Positions 1 to 12,114 of a stretch of DNA of 64,000 nt are shown here, one piece after another. The notes under the pieces were generated by a model that saw only the letters and a program-made list of their open reading frames with translations, searched no databases and was not told the origin of the DNA. Made by a program: the position numbers and the translations under genes. This DNA comes from Lamellibrachia columna. Its lineage: Eukaryota; Annelida; Polychaeta; Sabellida; Siboglinidae. Every line of letters begins with the position of its first letter. The first letter of the stretch is position 1. The stretch covers positions 33,274,976 through 33,338,975 of the forward strand of contig OY759267.1 of the NCBI GenBank assembly GCA_963662155.1, read 5' to 3'.

Positions 1-546
1 GTTAAGAGAGTGTTTATTCACTTTGACAGAGAAATGTTCAACATTGTTTATAATACATATATTAGACCACATCTAGAGTATTGCATACAGGTGAGGTCAC
101 CTTATTATGCAAAATATATTTTAATGCTCGAGAAAGTGTAACACAGGGCAACAAAACTGGTAATAGGATTAAAGGAATTTACATGTGAGGAAAGATTAAC
201 AGAACTAATACATCATAGACTTGAAGAACGGAGATTATGAGGAGATTTATTTGAAACTTTTAAGTTGTTAACTATGAAAGAGAACATAGACCCAGATCAG
301 TTTTTTAACATTAATGTAAATAATCTCAGAGGCCACAGTAAACAATTAAACAAACAACAATGTATGAAGCTATGCAGATGCCGATTTTTCAGTCAAACGG
401 TGCTGAATGTATGGAATGTCCTTGTCCAACGATATTATATCTGCACCATCTACTAACATTTTAAAAAACAGAATAGATAAAACTGGATCAAAATATGGGC
501 AAACTATAAAAGGCTTATCTCTAGCCTTACAAATGCTCATTATGTG
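1..546 (+). mobile_element. Degenerate LINE (CR1/L2-like), C-terminal RT fragment
   Basis: Plus-strand translation, with several stops and shifts, gives the C-terminal part of a non-LTR reverse transcriptase: a stretch like IRPHLEYCIQ, then RATKL, EERL, RLEERRL, GDLFETFKLL and a late FFSQTVLNVWN. The same order is seen in the better-kept LINE at 9.2-10.5 kb. It is broken, for example a TGA after RRL, and the 5' part lies outside the window. It is more diverged than the other LINEs here and meets LINE B tail to tail near 547. It is not expected to be functional. Confidence 0.75.
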
Positions 547-547
547 T

Positions 548-2200
548 AAATGTAAGTGTAAGACTACAAGTTCCAGATGGCAAGTGGACAAGGAAGCCAT
601 TGACTTGTCGAGAGTCCAACAATTTTATCATCTATGATAAGCTAGTGCCCTTAGCATCAACACAATCATTTGATAGTTTGTTCCATTAATTTATCAGCAT
701 CTGTGAGAATGAGTCCTGTCTCATGTCCAACCTACACTGTTTCTTAACTAATGCTGCTTTGTGTATTCTAGTTCTACTGCCTCCTATAAATTTGAAAAAC
801 ATTTTCCTATCAATATCCACAATATCCTCACTATCTATGTTATATTTGGTCTCCTCTTAGTCTCCTGGTCTCTAGTATTGTCAAACCACATTCTAATAAG
901 TGGCTTTCATAACTAAGGTCTCTCAATTCTGGATTCATTTTAGTTGCTCTTTGTCGTATTCTTTCTAGCTTGTCTATGTTCTTCTTACAATACGGCCTCC
1001 ATGCTTGTATACAATATTTACATGCAGCCCAACTATCACTTTGTACAGGTGTACAATTAGCTGTATCTCCTTATATGTAATAGTTCTCCTAATTGGCCCT
1101 AGAATTGTATTACTCTTTGAAGCAGCATTCCCACATTGCTCTGAAACTTTCACGACAGCACTATATGTTACTCTAATTAACGTTTCTAATAATTTACAAC
1201 TGATGTTAAACTCACTGGTCTCTAATTGTCATGTTCTTTGATCCCTTCTTAAATAGCGACATAATGCTCGCTTATTTCCATTCTCAGTGAACAATTCCAT
1301 CTTCTAGCAACAAGTTAAACACTTTTGCAAGTGGTGTACTGATTTTCTCTACAATTTCCTTAAGTAGTTTTGGTAGTATTCGATCAACTACAGATTATTT
1401 ATAATCTTTCATCTTCTTAATTTTCTTTGCTATAATTTCATGAATGATAAATAACTGCCGTAAATGATATAATTTATTGCTGGAACTGGAAGCGAGCTGA
1501 TATTTTCAGTGGTAAAGACTAAGCTGAAATACTCATTCAGAACCTCTGTCATTTGAAACCTGTTTACACTATTTTTCTAATAGCCTCTTTTGACAAGTGT
1601 TTCTTTCTACACCGTTTTCCTTGTTTTTGGAACAAATTTATCGATGATACTCTCAATTTCATATTTTAGAATATTCCAACATTCAATTGCAGCCTTATTC
1701 ATCAGCATGTTATTCCAATCTAGCTTTGCTAAGTATTTTCTCATATCTTTGTAGTTACCTTTGTGGAAGTTTCTCTTGTACGTTTTCTTATTTTTACTTT
1801 CTGATTTTACATTGATGTCAAAATGTATTTGATTATGGTCACTGTTACCCAATGGTTCAAGTATTTTTACATTGTCCACTAATTCTTTTTGTGATGACAA
1901 AGCTATATCTAATACATTTTCTCCCCTGGTTGGTTCTAGCACGTGCTGAGTAAGAAAGCTATCCTGGATTAAAAATAGAAATGGTTGGTCCTCACTCCCT
2001 GTGCTCTCTAGAGAATTCTATTGTATGTGTCCATGGTTAAAATCTACCATTATGATACATTCCCCTTTACTAACTTCCTTTATAGCGGTTTTTATTTTTG
2101 TGTTGTCCTGTTGGGAGACTTCTGTGGTTTCTTAAAAACTTCTACTGAAGAACCTGCTTTTTGGAGTTTAAACATAATTTGTAAGACATTCACTTTGAGG
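548..2200 (-). mobile_element. Degenerate CR1-like LINE, endonuclease to 3' end
   Basis: Read on the minus strand from about 2200 down, it starts in the endonuclease C-terminus (IMVDFNHGHIQ, then LEPTRGENVLDIALSS and EPLGNSDHNQIHFDI). It continues through a badly damaged RT region and ends in the family C-terminus and 3' UTR. The stretch 1607-1942 stays open for 111 codons. The 3' UTR (about 548-640) matches those near 2.75, 10.58 and 61.9 kb. Much of the central RT is missing or scrambled, so this is a dead copy. Confidence 0.8.
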
Positions 2201-2703
2201 CAGCACTGTACATGGTGAAATTATAGTCATGTGTCCTGACAAAATGCCTTGTCATTGTGGAGCATAAAGTTCCAAAGTGTTTATTGGTTTCAATTAGAAA
2301 TGTTAGTGTGCATTAGACTTGTGTGTAATGACTACTGAGGGCAGTAACAATATCATATAACTGCAGCGCTATGCTAGGAACTTGGAAGTTTTGTTCCTCT
2401 GTGACAATGTCTCAGCTCTGTTCATTGTAATCCATAGGAGTGGCTACATTAACCTGGATAAACCTGTCAGGATAAACCTGTCAATCCATCGCCACATGAT
2501 GAAATCATCTGGATAATGAGAATCATCCCATGTTGAGTTAACAGGACATTGTATCATGCTTGATCCTAAGGTGACAGGATGTCTGATTTTGTTCATAAAG
2601 TGCACCACCAGGCTGGTCATGTCGCAGCAGAGCGCTGACAAGGAGTGTTTGACAGCACAGTCAGGACCAGGATAATGGAATTCTTCAGGTAGGACTGTGT
2701 GAC

Positions 2704-3172
2704 TTTAACAAGATTTAACAAGATTGCCATCCCAAACAACAAGTTCCAGATGGCAAGTGGACAAGGAAGTCATTGGCTTATCGAAAGTCCAACAATTTTC
2801 TCATATATGTGTAGCCCGCCCTTATCAAATATCTGTCAATTCTATATTTAAACATATTCACACTACTAGCATTAACACAATCATTTGGCAGTTTGTTCCA
2901 TTCATTTATCACCCTCTGTGAGAAAGAGTACTTTCTCATGTCCAACCTACACTGCTCCTTAACTAACGCTTTTTTGTGTCCTCTTGTTCTACTGCCTTCT
3001 TTAAGTTTGAAGAACATATTCCTATCAATATCCTCATAACCGTTCACTATTTTAAACACTTCTATTTGGTCTCCTCTTAGTCTCCTGGTCTCTAGTGGTG
3101 TCAATCCACATTGTAATAAGCGACTTTCGTAACTAAGGTCTCTCAATTCTGGAATCATTTTAGTTGTGTCTT
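2704..3172 (-). mobile_element. 5'-truncated CR1-like LINE, RT C-terminus and 3' tail
   Basis: The minus-strand reading frame gives TKMIPELRDLSYESRL, LETRRLRGDQIEVFKIVNGYEDIDRNMFF, FSQRVINEWNKLPND and a stop, closely matching the LINEs at 9.2, 61.9 and 63.8 kb. The 3' end is followed by short repeats of TCTTGTTAAAT, the kind of tandem tail known for CR1/L2 elements. The insertion lies between two related segments of about 55 bases (2649-2706 and 3175-3235), either an old long target duplication or a pre-existing repeat. The coding part is intact for this truncated length. Confidence 0.85.
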
Positions 3173-3546
3173 CCAACTGCACCGTCAGGACCAGCATAAT
3201 GACATTCATCAGGTAGGCCTGTGTGACTTGGTAATGTCATCAACTTTGTAATACTGTCAACTCACTAATATGTTATTTCAAGTGCCACCTCAGTTAAACT
3301 GACATGGTTGTCCAGTAAACATGGCATTTCTTTTGTGGTCAACACAGTGGACCCTTCTGTAGCTTCACATCGATAATGTAATTTAGTTTTAATAGAAATG
3401 TTGGCAGCACCCTGGGTAATCTATAGATAATCTAGTTACTTAGTTATTATTATTATTATGACTATTTATCTTATGGTTAATCACATTTACTGTATAGGGG
3501 TTGCTGGTCATGCTACTAATAATTAAGTTGTTTAAAAATAAAATTT

Positions 3547-3990
3547 ACACAAGAGACAGGGGTCACGTGTGGTCAGGGGGAGGGGCTGTGTCCCAGTGTG
3601 CCAGGCTTGATCCCACTGTCAACAAGAGACAGGGGTCACGTGTGGTCAGGTGGAGGGGCTGTGTCCCAATGGGCCAGGCTTGATCCCACTTTTAACAAGA
3701 GACAGGGGTCATGTGTGGTCAGGGGGAGGGGCTGTGTCCCAGTGGGCCAGGCTTGATCCCACTGTCAACAAGAGACAGGGGTCACATGTGGTTAGGGGGA
3801 GGGGCTGTGTCCCAGTGGGCCAGGCTTGATCCCACTTTTAACAAGAGACAGGGGTCATGTGTGGTCAGGGGGAGGGGCTGTGTCCCAGTGGGACAGGCTT
3901 GATCCCACTGTCAACAAGAGACAGGGGTCACATGTGGTTAGGGGGAGGGGCTGTGTCCCAGTGGGCCAGGCTTGATCCCACTGTCAACAA
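3547..3990. repeat. 73-bp minisatellite, six units with dimeric order
   Basis: Units start at 3552, 3625, 3698, 3771, 3844 and 3917, each beginning AGAGACAGGGGTCA. Units 3 and 5 resemble each other most, as do units 4 and 6 (CATGTGTGGTCA versus CACATGTGGTTA), and the spacer alternates ACTGTCAACA with ACTTTTAACA, so the last copies grew as 146-bp dimers. A short CAA run follows. Open frames crossing it are repeat artefacts. Confidence 0.95.
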
Positions 3991-4364
3991 GACAACAACA
4001 ACAACAACAACCCTGTTTTGGTAAGTTCCTAAATACTATGTTATACCTTAGAAAATGAATACTTTCAATTTACAATGGTACCAAAATGTCTACTAGAGAA
4101 TTGTCCATCTTTCTATGTAAACATATTTATATGTTCAGTACTTATAATTGCTTAACAGTGACTTCGGTTACCCATGTGCTAAGAAGATGGGGAGCAAATG
4201 AACTGTCTGGACCTTAGGGAGGAATGTCCCCACCAGCTTTCTGTTAACAGCTATAGGCTTAATGACATTTCGAAAGCTTGCAGCCAGTAGCTGGTAGAAC
4301 AGGTTAGAAAGTTAAGTTTATTCATGAATTAGTACTGTTACATAGTTAATGTATTATGATAGAC

Positions 4365-4446
4365 AAAATACATTATGATAGACAAATACATTATGATAGA
4401 CAAAATACATTATGATAGACAAAATACATTATGATAGACAAATATA
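4365..4446. repeat. 19-20 bp tandem repeat
   Basis: Five copies of CATTATGATAGACAAAATA, two of them one base short. Nothing coding is seen around it. Confidence 0.9.
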
Positions 4447-5450
4447 TTATGCAGGGACTGTGCATGTGCCTTATTATTGTATAACATTATGTGCAGTTAA
4501 TTAAGCCAGAATCAGACTGGAGCACTCTCCCTCTCTTTGACATTATCTTGATTAATCACCATGTGGCACTGGCTGGGTAGGGTGTGTGATGTATTCCCAA
4601 GGGACAAGTGCTTGACAGCAAGCTAGGGTCACACTAGATAGTAACTTGTAAACAGGGATCAAATGTTTGGTTTGATCATTTAATGTAGTATTGATATCTT
4701 AGTAAATTTCTGGTGACACCATTGTGTTAGCAAACATATAATAATGTAGTTAGTCACTCTTTTGTTTATTCATTTATAACTAGTTGTATATCATTTACAG
4801 GTGCAGATGACCCCCTATAAAATGCAGGATGTGGTTGCACTGAGTCAGTGCTCAGACACATTATAACACTTTTGGTTAGGCCTGCAGTGCCCAGTTGGGG
4901 TGAGTTATTTTTATTTTGGTTTCATGGATTGTCATGAAGTATTACTATTTTAATTTAGGTTAGGAAATATTTATTTTGACGGTCAGCCATAACTATATTA
5001 AGGAACTAATTATAGACATTGCATATATCATATGTGTGTGGGTATTAGTACTGATTCGTGTACTCATAGTCTCCAAGGATTGTGTACTTAATACGTTATA
5101 ATGGATGTTAAGCATAATTGATGCTGTGTTATTCATGGAATACATCAAATTTGTATTAATTTTAGCGGAATTTTAACTGAGTATATTTGTTGTACACTTC
5201 ACTTAGGAGTTGATACAGTGTTATTGGTACGTAGGGTTCACTTGACTGTATTTCCAACCTGGGAACACAGTGTTTAAAGACTATAAACCTATGCTTGTTA
5301 TTGGTACGGAGACTGTTATGGATTATTGTTAGATAGAAATTTAGATACAAATACCACAGGTGCCAGCCTGCTATTTGGTGTCTGAGATAATCTATAGGTA
5401 ATAATTACGTATCAATGCAGGGAATAGATGTTTTTGACTCTGTTGATTAA

Positions 5451-5868
5451 TGATCCTGTGTAACCATTGTAGTAGTGCATGTAGTAATAATATTTTTGTA
5501 TGTTTTACAGATTTTTATTTTTTCTATGTTATGCGAAATAAAGGAAATCACCATTTCCTGTCTTCATGCGATTCCACGGTTACATTCTACATTATTCGGT
5601 TACAAAGACATTTTATGTATAGTTGATGATGACATGTGACTTGTGAAGCCCCCACCTAATGATCCTGTGTAACCATTGTAGTAGTGCATGTAGTAATAAT
5701 ATTTTTGTATGTTTTACAGTTTTTTATTTTTTCTATGTTATGCGAAATAAAGGAAATCACCATTTCCTGTCTTCATGCGATTCCACGGTTACATTCTACA
5801 TTATTCGGTTACAAAGACATTTTATGTATAGTTGATGATGACATGTGACTTGTGAAGCCCCCACCTTC
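5451..5868. repeat. Tandem 209-bp duplication with LTR-like ends
   Basis: The sequence beginning TGATCCTGTGTAACC at 5451 repeats from 5660. Each unit holds a block opening TGTAACC and closing GGTTACA with an internal AATAAA signal, the layout of the 3' part of a small LTR. About 640 bases upstream, CTATAAAATGCAGG (about 4815) looks like a TATA box. This may be the end of a solo LTR that was later tandemly duplicated. No gag or pol coding sequence is seen nearby, so the LTR reading is inference. Confidence 0.5.
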
Positions 5869-6082
5869 CCCTCAGTCCACGTGTCGTATTTGACTTGTGA
5901 AGCCCCCACCTTCCCCTTAGTCCACGTGTCTTATTTGACTTGTGAAGCCCCCACCTTCCCCTCAGTCCACGTGTCGTATTTGACTTGTGAAGCCCCCACC
6001 TTCCCCTCAGTCCACGTGTCGTATTTGACTTGTGAAGCCCCACCTTCCCCTCAGTCCACGTGTCGTATTTGACTTGTGAAGC
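5846..6082. repeat. 45-bp minisatellite, about five units
   Basis: Repeats of GACTTGTGAAGCCCCCACC followed by TTCCCCTCAGTCCACGTGTC. One unit lacks one C, which shifts the open frames on both strands. The seed unit GACTTGTGAAGCCCCCACC is already present at the end of the 209-bp duplication, so the array grew from its edge. Confidence 0.93.
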
Positions 6083-6835
6083 TAAGGTATAAGGAAGAAC
6101 TTAGGCTCTACATGAATACCTACTTTATATCTCCATGGAGATCGTACACAAAGGGAACCAAACAAACAATACACAGCCGTCCACTATCCCAGTTCGTCAA
6201 ATTATGTATTGATTAGGATAGCGGCTACTTTAGACATATACCATCGAATTAAGTCTTCGACTAAAACTTATTCAGTAGGTTTTGAAGGCATCGTCCTGAA
6301 AGAATTGCTCTGGTTAATAATAATGTTTACTATTAATAATGCCACTAACTGAAGGCGTCAACAATATCATCAGTAGGAACTTTGAAGTGCTGTTCAAACC
6401 ACTTTCGGATGGTGTCCGTTTTACCCTGATCAGTGCCCACCAAGTGGCCAACAAATATATTTTCATTTGGCGAGCGATTTACTTTGTCTGCCATTTTTTT
6501 TTTTCCAATTCATAACGAGTCTTAACGTGTATCGTTCAAAGAACATACTGTTGTACACGTTTGTGTTGTTCAACACTTCAAGGCCGGACGATGTCGTGTT
6601 AGGAAAATACGTAAAGTGAAATGAGACGACAGAAGGAAGACGGGGGGGTGGAGGTGGGGGGTGATGGGGTGGTGGGGGGAGGGGGGGTTAAGAAATTGGA
6701 ATGAAGAAACAAAAAAGAAGGAGATGTGGAGTTAAAGTGTTTACATACTTGGAAATATAATGAGAGTGAAGTATATCTTGAAAATTAGGAGTGGGGTCTT
6801 TTATTAGTTTTACTAACTTGCCATAGGGGAGGCCG
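6083..6835. other. Unassigned, with G-rich tract at 6642-6688
   Basis: No exon or repeat family was recognised. The tract from 6642 to 6688 is almost pure G and T with runs of 7, 6, 4, 6 and 7 G, so the plus strand could form G-quadruplexes. Confidence 0.6.
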
Positions 6836-7430
6836 GGGAGGGTTGGTGCAATTTTCAATTAAATAATTGTTTTCTTAATTTAATATAGATAGGATGCATA
6901 CACTTGATATACGTATGTTCGCTCTTCCTTCATGTATTAGTATACATATTCAGGGATTTCCTATCTATTGTGGCATTTATGATATTGCCCATTATCTGAC
7001 CCCTCTTCACCAGCACCAACCTTCCCCTGTACTGGGTAAGTTGGCGCACCCCCAGGGTACGTTGGCGCATCCCATCAAATACACCAAAGGGGTTAGCAAA
7101 CAGTCCTTTAATTCAATCCAAGGCACTGGACAGGCCACGAATAGGCTTTCAAACAACACAATCACAGTTGTGACATATAGAATACAGATAACTCCCAGTA
7201 CATTTTTCATGTAACCATTAGCTGCACACAGTTTGTTGGACCAATATCTTCGCAGACCTATTTTTGTCAAATACGATGGACTAGGCTTCACCGATGGATC
7301 AGACTTCATTACTGACTTGCACGACACACTGCGTGACTTTGGGGTTTGGTCTGTCGGTAACAGGCCAAATCCCCATGATAACGCATGCGCCAACCCGCCC
7401 CAACAAAAAATGCGCCAACCCGCCCCAATT
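6836..7430. mobile_element. Candidate DNA-transposon remnant with inverted terminal motifs
   Basis: GGGGAGGGTTGGTGC near 6838 is mirrored by GGGGCGGGTTGGCGC on the opposite strand near 7387-7427. GTTGGCGCA-type motifs also occur near 7033, 7053, 7386 and 7409. A 177-codon minus-strand ORF (7540-7007) spans it, with a hydrophobic stretch but no recognised domain. Clustered terminal and subterminal motifs suggest an old DNA transposon. The ORF may be chance. Confidence 0.3.
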
Positions 7431-8999
7431 TGGTCGGCCGCTATTTGCGTGACACAATAAATACAATATGCAGGGAAAGATGATTTACTTCCTTTCGATG
7501 TGTGCCCAAAATGTGATACCTTAATCATGTTGCCCCCCACAGTACATGACCAGTAAGCAAGGACGGATCTAGGCTTGCTGGCAGGGGTTCTACTTATTTT
7601 AAGGGTTAATATTAGCCAGCTTATAATACTTCAGTCTTTACATCATTGACACTAGTTCCGATGTAGGCCTATATGCGTTGTTCTTTACCATAATATTTGC
7701 CACGGACACTGGGGGGGTCTAAAACCTGCACCATGGCCGTGGGGTCTTGAGACCCCCAGTACACCCTGGATCAGCTGTTTTTAGGTACCCATGGTGTAGA
7801 AGACATTTATCATGTTTCAGTTTTTTTACTCTCATGTTGTGAAAAAGTTAAAAGCTGTAACAGCTTTTGCGTAGCATCATTTTTATGGCTGATATCTTGT
7901 TGTGTGGTATGTAACGTTGGCTTCGTATAACCTCAGGATTAGTGCAATATAAAAAAAATTCCTTCAAACCTTCAAGCTTCCTCTGGGTATTGATTTCTTC
8001 TGTAGACTGCTCTGATCTCGTTGTTGCCTCTTGAGTGAGTGTTTGAAGACTATAGCAAGGGCATGCAGGGTAGATGTCATGTTTTGTACTTAAGGGCCCT
8101 TGAATGCATTAGATAGTGCCAAATCCAGGCTGTACAAGCACACATTAAGATTAATTATCAAGTTAGAGTAAAAAAAATAAATTTATAGCAAAATGCCCCC
8201 CCCACACGCCCCCTCTGGATCCAGAAAACGTGAGAAAACATTAAAGTAAAAACGGGAACGTGCTCATGAAAAGCAGGAAACACTATATTCCACGCAATTT
8301 TCTAAAAGTGCAGCAAGACACGTTTGACAGCTGTAGTGACTATTCAACACATCTAATGAATTGTTTAGTTTCATTGAACATTAATATGCATTAAGCATTT
8401 GTAAACATAATGTAAATGAGAGTAGGTCACCCATTGATATGGAGCGCACTAACATAATGTTTGAAACGTTGGACTCGCAATTGAGAGGTCACGTGCTCCT
8501 ATCATCTGTTCCTGCCGTTTTGATGGTTGAACAATTTCGAACAGACCACGTTGCCTCCGTTCACTCAGCTGTACAAATGAGTACATGGCTACACACATTT
8601 GATGATTTATTGAGTGAATAATGTATGCGCAGTAATTACAGCATGGCTGAATTCTTCCTGGAGAGGTTGTTTTCGTGTTGGAATGAACAGGTTACTATCG
8701 GTGAAGTGTAAATCTCTTTGAATGGTTCCAAGGGTCAGATGCAGCGCTATTACTGACCGTTACCGTTTTACTAACCAACGTTTTAATACAGTTTAATATA
8801 CGTGATTATCATGCTACCATATTGTGCCGGAAATCTAACTACCAATAGCAGAGCTTAGTGCAACCTAAACCATCACTAGGATTGCGAAATCAGGGTTAGG
8901 CTCTATACAACGCTTCAGTTCTAGAAACGCCACAGTACATAACCGACCAACAATCTTCACATACCAAAAAACACTCAAATTACAAGTGTCTCAGAGCAA
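7431..8999. other. No gene recognised; old transposon debris likely
   Basis: GC-rich stretches at 7563-7600, 7705-7765 and 8193-8225 (CGGATCTAGG, runs of G or C, CCCTCTGGATCC) look like ends of a degenerate DNA element. The rest is AT-rich and shows no exon, tRNA or tandem array. Confidence 0.4.
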
Positions 9000-9160
9000 C
9001 CAAAGGGCATGGACTGTGTCTTGGGGGACCAAAGGCCACGGACTGTGTCTTGTGGGAACAAAGGGCATGGACTGTGTCTTGGGTGACCAAAGGGCATGGA
9101 CTGTGTCCTGGGGGGCCAAATGATTGGTTTGTGTCTCAGGGGGACCAAAGGGCATGGCAT
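9000..9160. repeat. Minisatellite, left part split by a LINE
   Basis: Copies of a unit near 36 bp built on GGGGACCAAAGGGCATGG and CTGTGTCTTGGG. The same array resumes at 10628 after the LINE, so the two parts were one array before insertion. Confidence 0.9.
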
Positions 9161-10627
9161 GTCAACTTGTCATTAAAAGAGGGAGTTGTTCCGTTTGAAT
9201 GGAAAGAAGCAAACATCATACCATTATTTAAAAAGGGTTCGAGAAATAAGTCAGAGAATTACAGACCAGTGAGTTTAACGTCAGTGATTTGTAAATTATT
9301 AGAAAGGTTAATTAAAGACCATATGGTGGACTTCCTCGTTAAGCATAAATTATTAAATTCATCTCAACATGGATTCCTTAAAGCGAGGTTATGCTTAACA
9401 AATATGTTATGTTTTTTGGAAGAAATCACTAAGTGGATAGACGTGGGATCGCCAGTAGATATTATCTACTTAGATTTTCAGAAAGCTTTTGACAAAGTGC
9501 CACATCAAAGATTACTACTTAAATTAAAAGCCCATGGTATCAGGGATAGCATAACTGACTGGATAGAACAATGGCTGACTGACAGAAGACAAAGAGTTGT
9601 AGTAGATGGAGAAGTTTCAAATTGGAAATCAGTTTTGAGTGGGGTACCTCAAGGATCAGTATTAGGACCTATATTATTCTTAATTTATATCAATGACTTG
9701 GACGACAGTATAACAAGTAACGTACTGAAATTTGCGGATAACACAAAACTGTTTAGAAAGGTTAATACTGATGGTGATAAACAACATTTACAAAACGATC
9801 TAGACAGATTAGTGAAATGGTCTGAGAAATGGCAGATGTTGTTCAATTTTGGGAAATGTAAATGCCTACATACAGGACATAGGAACTTGAATGTAAACTA
9901 TAAAATGGGAGATACTGTTCTGGGTACTACTGTAAAAGAAAAGGACTTAGGAGTTACAATAAGCGCTGATATGAAAGTTTCAGAGCAGTGTGGTATTGCA
10001 GCTTCAAAGGGTAATCAAATTCTTGGATTGATTAGAAGAAACATAACATACAAGGGAAAAAAGTTAATTATACCTCTTTATAAAGCAATAGTTAGACCTC
10101 ATTTAGAATACTGTATACAAGCATGGAGACCATATCGTAAGAAAGATATAGATACGCTTGAACGCATACAAAGGAGAGCAACTAAAATGATTCCAGAATT
10201 GAGAGACCTTAGTTATGAAGAACGCCTGAAAGAATGTGGTTTAACAACTCTAGAGACAAGGAGGTTAAGAGGAGATCAGATTGAAGTGTTTAAGATATTG
10301 AATGGGTATGAAAATATTGATAGAAATATGTTTTTCTCACTCAAGAAGGATAGCAGAACTAGAGGACATGAGGTAAAATTAGTAAAGGATCAATGTAGAT
10401 TGGACATCAGGAAGCACTCGTTCTCACAGAGGACAATAAATGAATGGAACAAATTGTCTACAGATTGTGTAACTGCTAGCAGCGTGAATATGTTTAAAAA
10501 CAAGGTTGACACATATCTCAGGAGGGCGGGTTATAAGTAGATGAACATTGTTGGACTCTCGATAAGCCAATGGCTTCCTTGTCCACTTGCCATCTGGGCC
10601 TTTGGCTTGGATGGCAAATCTTGTTAA
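9161..10627 (+). mobile_element. 5'-truncated CR1-like LINE with nearly full reverse transcriptase
   Basis: A single open frame runs to the stop at 10540. It begins inside the RT domain (VPFEWKEANIIPLFKKG, NYRPVSLTSVICKLLERL), followed by DIIYLDFQKAFDKVPH, GVPQGSVLGPILFLIYINDL, the catalytic box read as FADN, the thumb (KDLGVTIS) and the family C-terminus (RATKMIPELRDLSYEERL to NEWNKL). Endonuclease and ORF1 are absent. The active-site box is normally FADD; Asn replaces the second Asp at 9740-9742, so the enzyme should be dead although the frame is open. The 3' UTR ends in TCTTGTTAAAT. The upstream ATG at 9050 lies in minisatellite sequence and is not a real start. It probably inserted fairly recently. 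Confidence 0.93.
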
Positions 10628-11690
10628 ATGTGTCTCAGAGGAACTAAAGGGCATGGATTGTGTCTTGGGGGAACAAAGAGCACAGTCTGTGTCTCAGAGG
10701 AACCAAAGGGCATGGTCTGTGTCTCAGAGGAACCAAAGGGCATGGTATGTGTCTTGGGGGACCAAATGATTGGTCTGTGTCCCAGGGGGACCAAAGGGCA
10801 TGGTATGTGTCTCAGAGGAACCAAAGGGTATGGACTGTGCCTTGGGGGAACAGAGGGCATGGACTTGGTCTGTGTCTCAGGGGAACCTGTGTCTCAGAGG
10901 AACCAAAGCGCATGGTCTGTGTCTTGGGTGACCAAAGGGAATGGACTGTATCCTGCAGGGCCAAATGATTGGTCTGTGTCCCAGGGGGACCAAAGGGCAT
11001 GGTATGTGTCTCAGAGGAACCAAAGGGCATGGACTGTGTCTTGGGTGACCAAAGGGCATGGATTGTGTCCTGGGGGGCCAAATGATTGGTCTGTGTCCCA
11101 GGGAGACCAAAGGGTATGGTATGTGTCTCAGAGGAACCAAAGGGCATGGACTGTGTCTTGGGTGACCAAAGGGCATGGACTTTGTCCTGGGGGGCCAAAT
11201 GATTGGTTTGTGTCTCAGGGGGACCAAAGGGCATGGTATGTGTCTCAGAGGAACCAAAGGGCATGGACTGTGTCCTGGGGGCCAAATGATTTGTTTGTGT
11301 CTCAGGGGGACCAAAGGGCATGGTGTGTGTCTCAGAGGAACCAAAGGGCATGGATTATGTCTTGGGGGAACAAAGGGCATGGACTGTCTTGGGGGACCAA
11401 AGGATTGGTCTGTGTTTCAGAGGAACCAAAGCGCATGGTCTGTGTCTTGGGTGACCAAAGGGCATGGACTGTGTCCGGGGGGGGGCAAATTATTGGTTTG
11501 TGTCTTGGGGGAACAAAGGGCACAGTCTGTGTCTCAGAGGAACCAAAGGGCATAGACTGTGTCTTGGGGGGACCAAAGGATTGGTCTGTGTCTCAGAGGA
11601 ACCAAAGGGCATGGTATGTGTCTTGGGGGACCAAAGGGCATGGTCTGTCTTAGTGGGACTAAATGGTATGTGTTGACCTTTCATAGTGTA
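10628..11690. repeat. Minisatellite, right part, about 30 units
   Basis: Continuation of the array at 9000-9160: GGAACCAAAGGGCATGG and GGGGACCAAATGATTGG subunits alternate with TGTGTCTCAGAGG or TGTGTCTTGGG. A group of subunits recurs in the same order, making a higher-order repeat. Long open frames on both strands are by-products of the repeat. Confidence 0.93.
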
Positions 11691-12114
11691 CATCTTTCTG
11701 AATTTGTCAGAACATTTTGTTTTGTTTGAGAAAAAACTGCCCCAGTAGATTCATATTCCATAAGTGCACATCATTGCAAGTTGAATATTTAAAAATATTC
11801 CCCAGCATTACACTGTAAACAACAGAAATTTGTATTTAAAGCGAAGTCAAACTTAATGTTAGATTATGTTGCACTTGTAGGATTTTGATTCTAACAATAT
11901 TCTAAATAATATTTATTTTATTCACAAAATTTCACATTTGTGAAATAAACATACTAGAACACGATAAATGTAGACATACTTTTATTTTATTAGTTTTACC
12001 TGTTGTTATTAAATCAAATCATATGGACTAATACTTTGTCCGTCCTCTTTACAAAAATGACACTTTGATTGGCGCATACTTGAAGATTACTATCAAACTA
12101 CTACATCTGACGGT
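11691..12114. other. AT-rich spacer
   Basis: No gene, repeat family or motif recognised between two tandem arrays. Confidence 0.6.

Noticed and set aside
10628..11653. 341-codon plus-strand ORF
   Set aside because: It lies wholly inside the CCAAAGGGCATGG minisatellite, and both strands are open.
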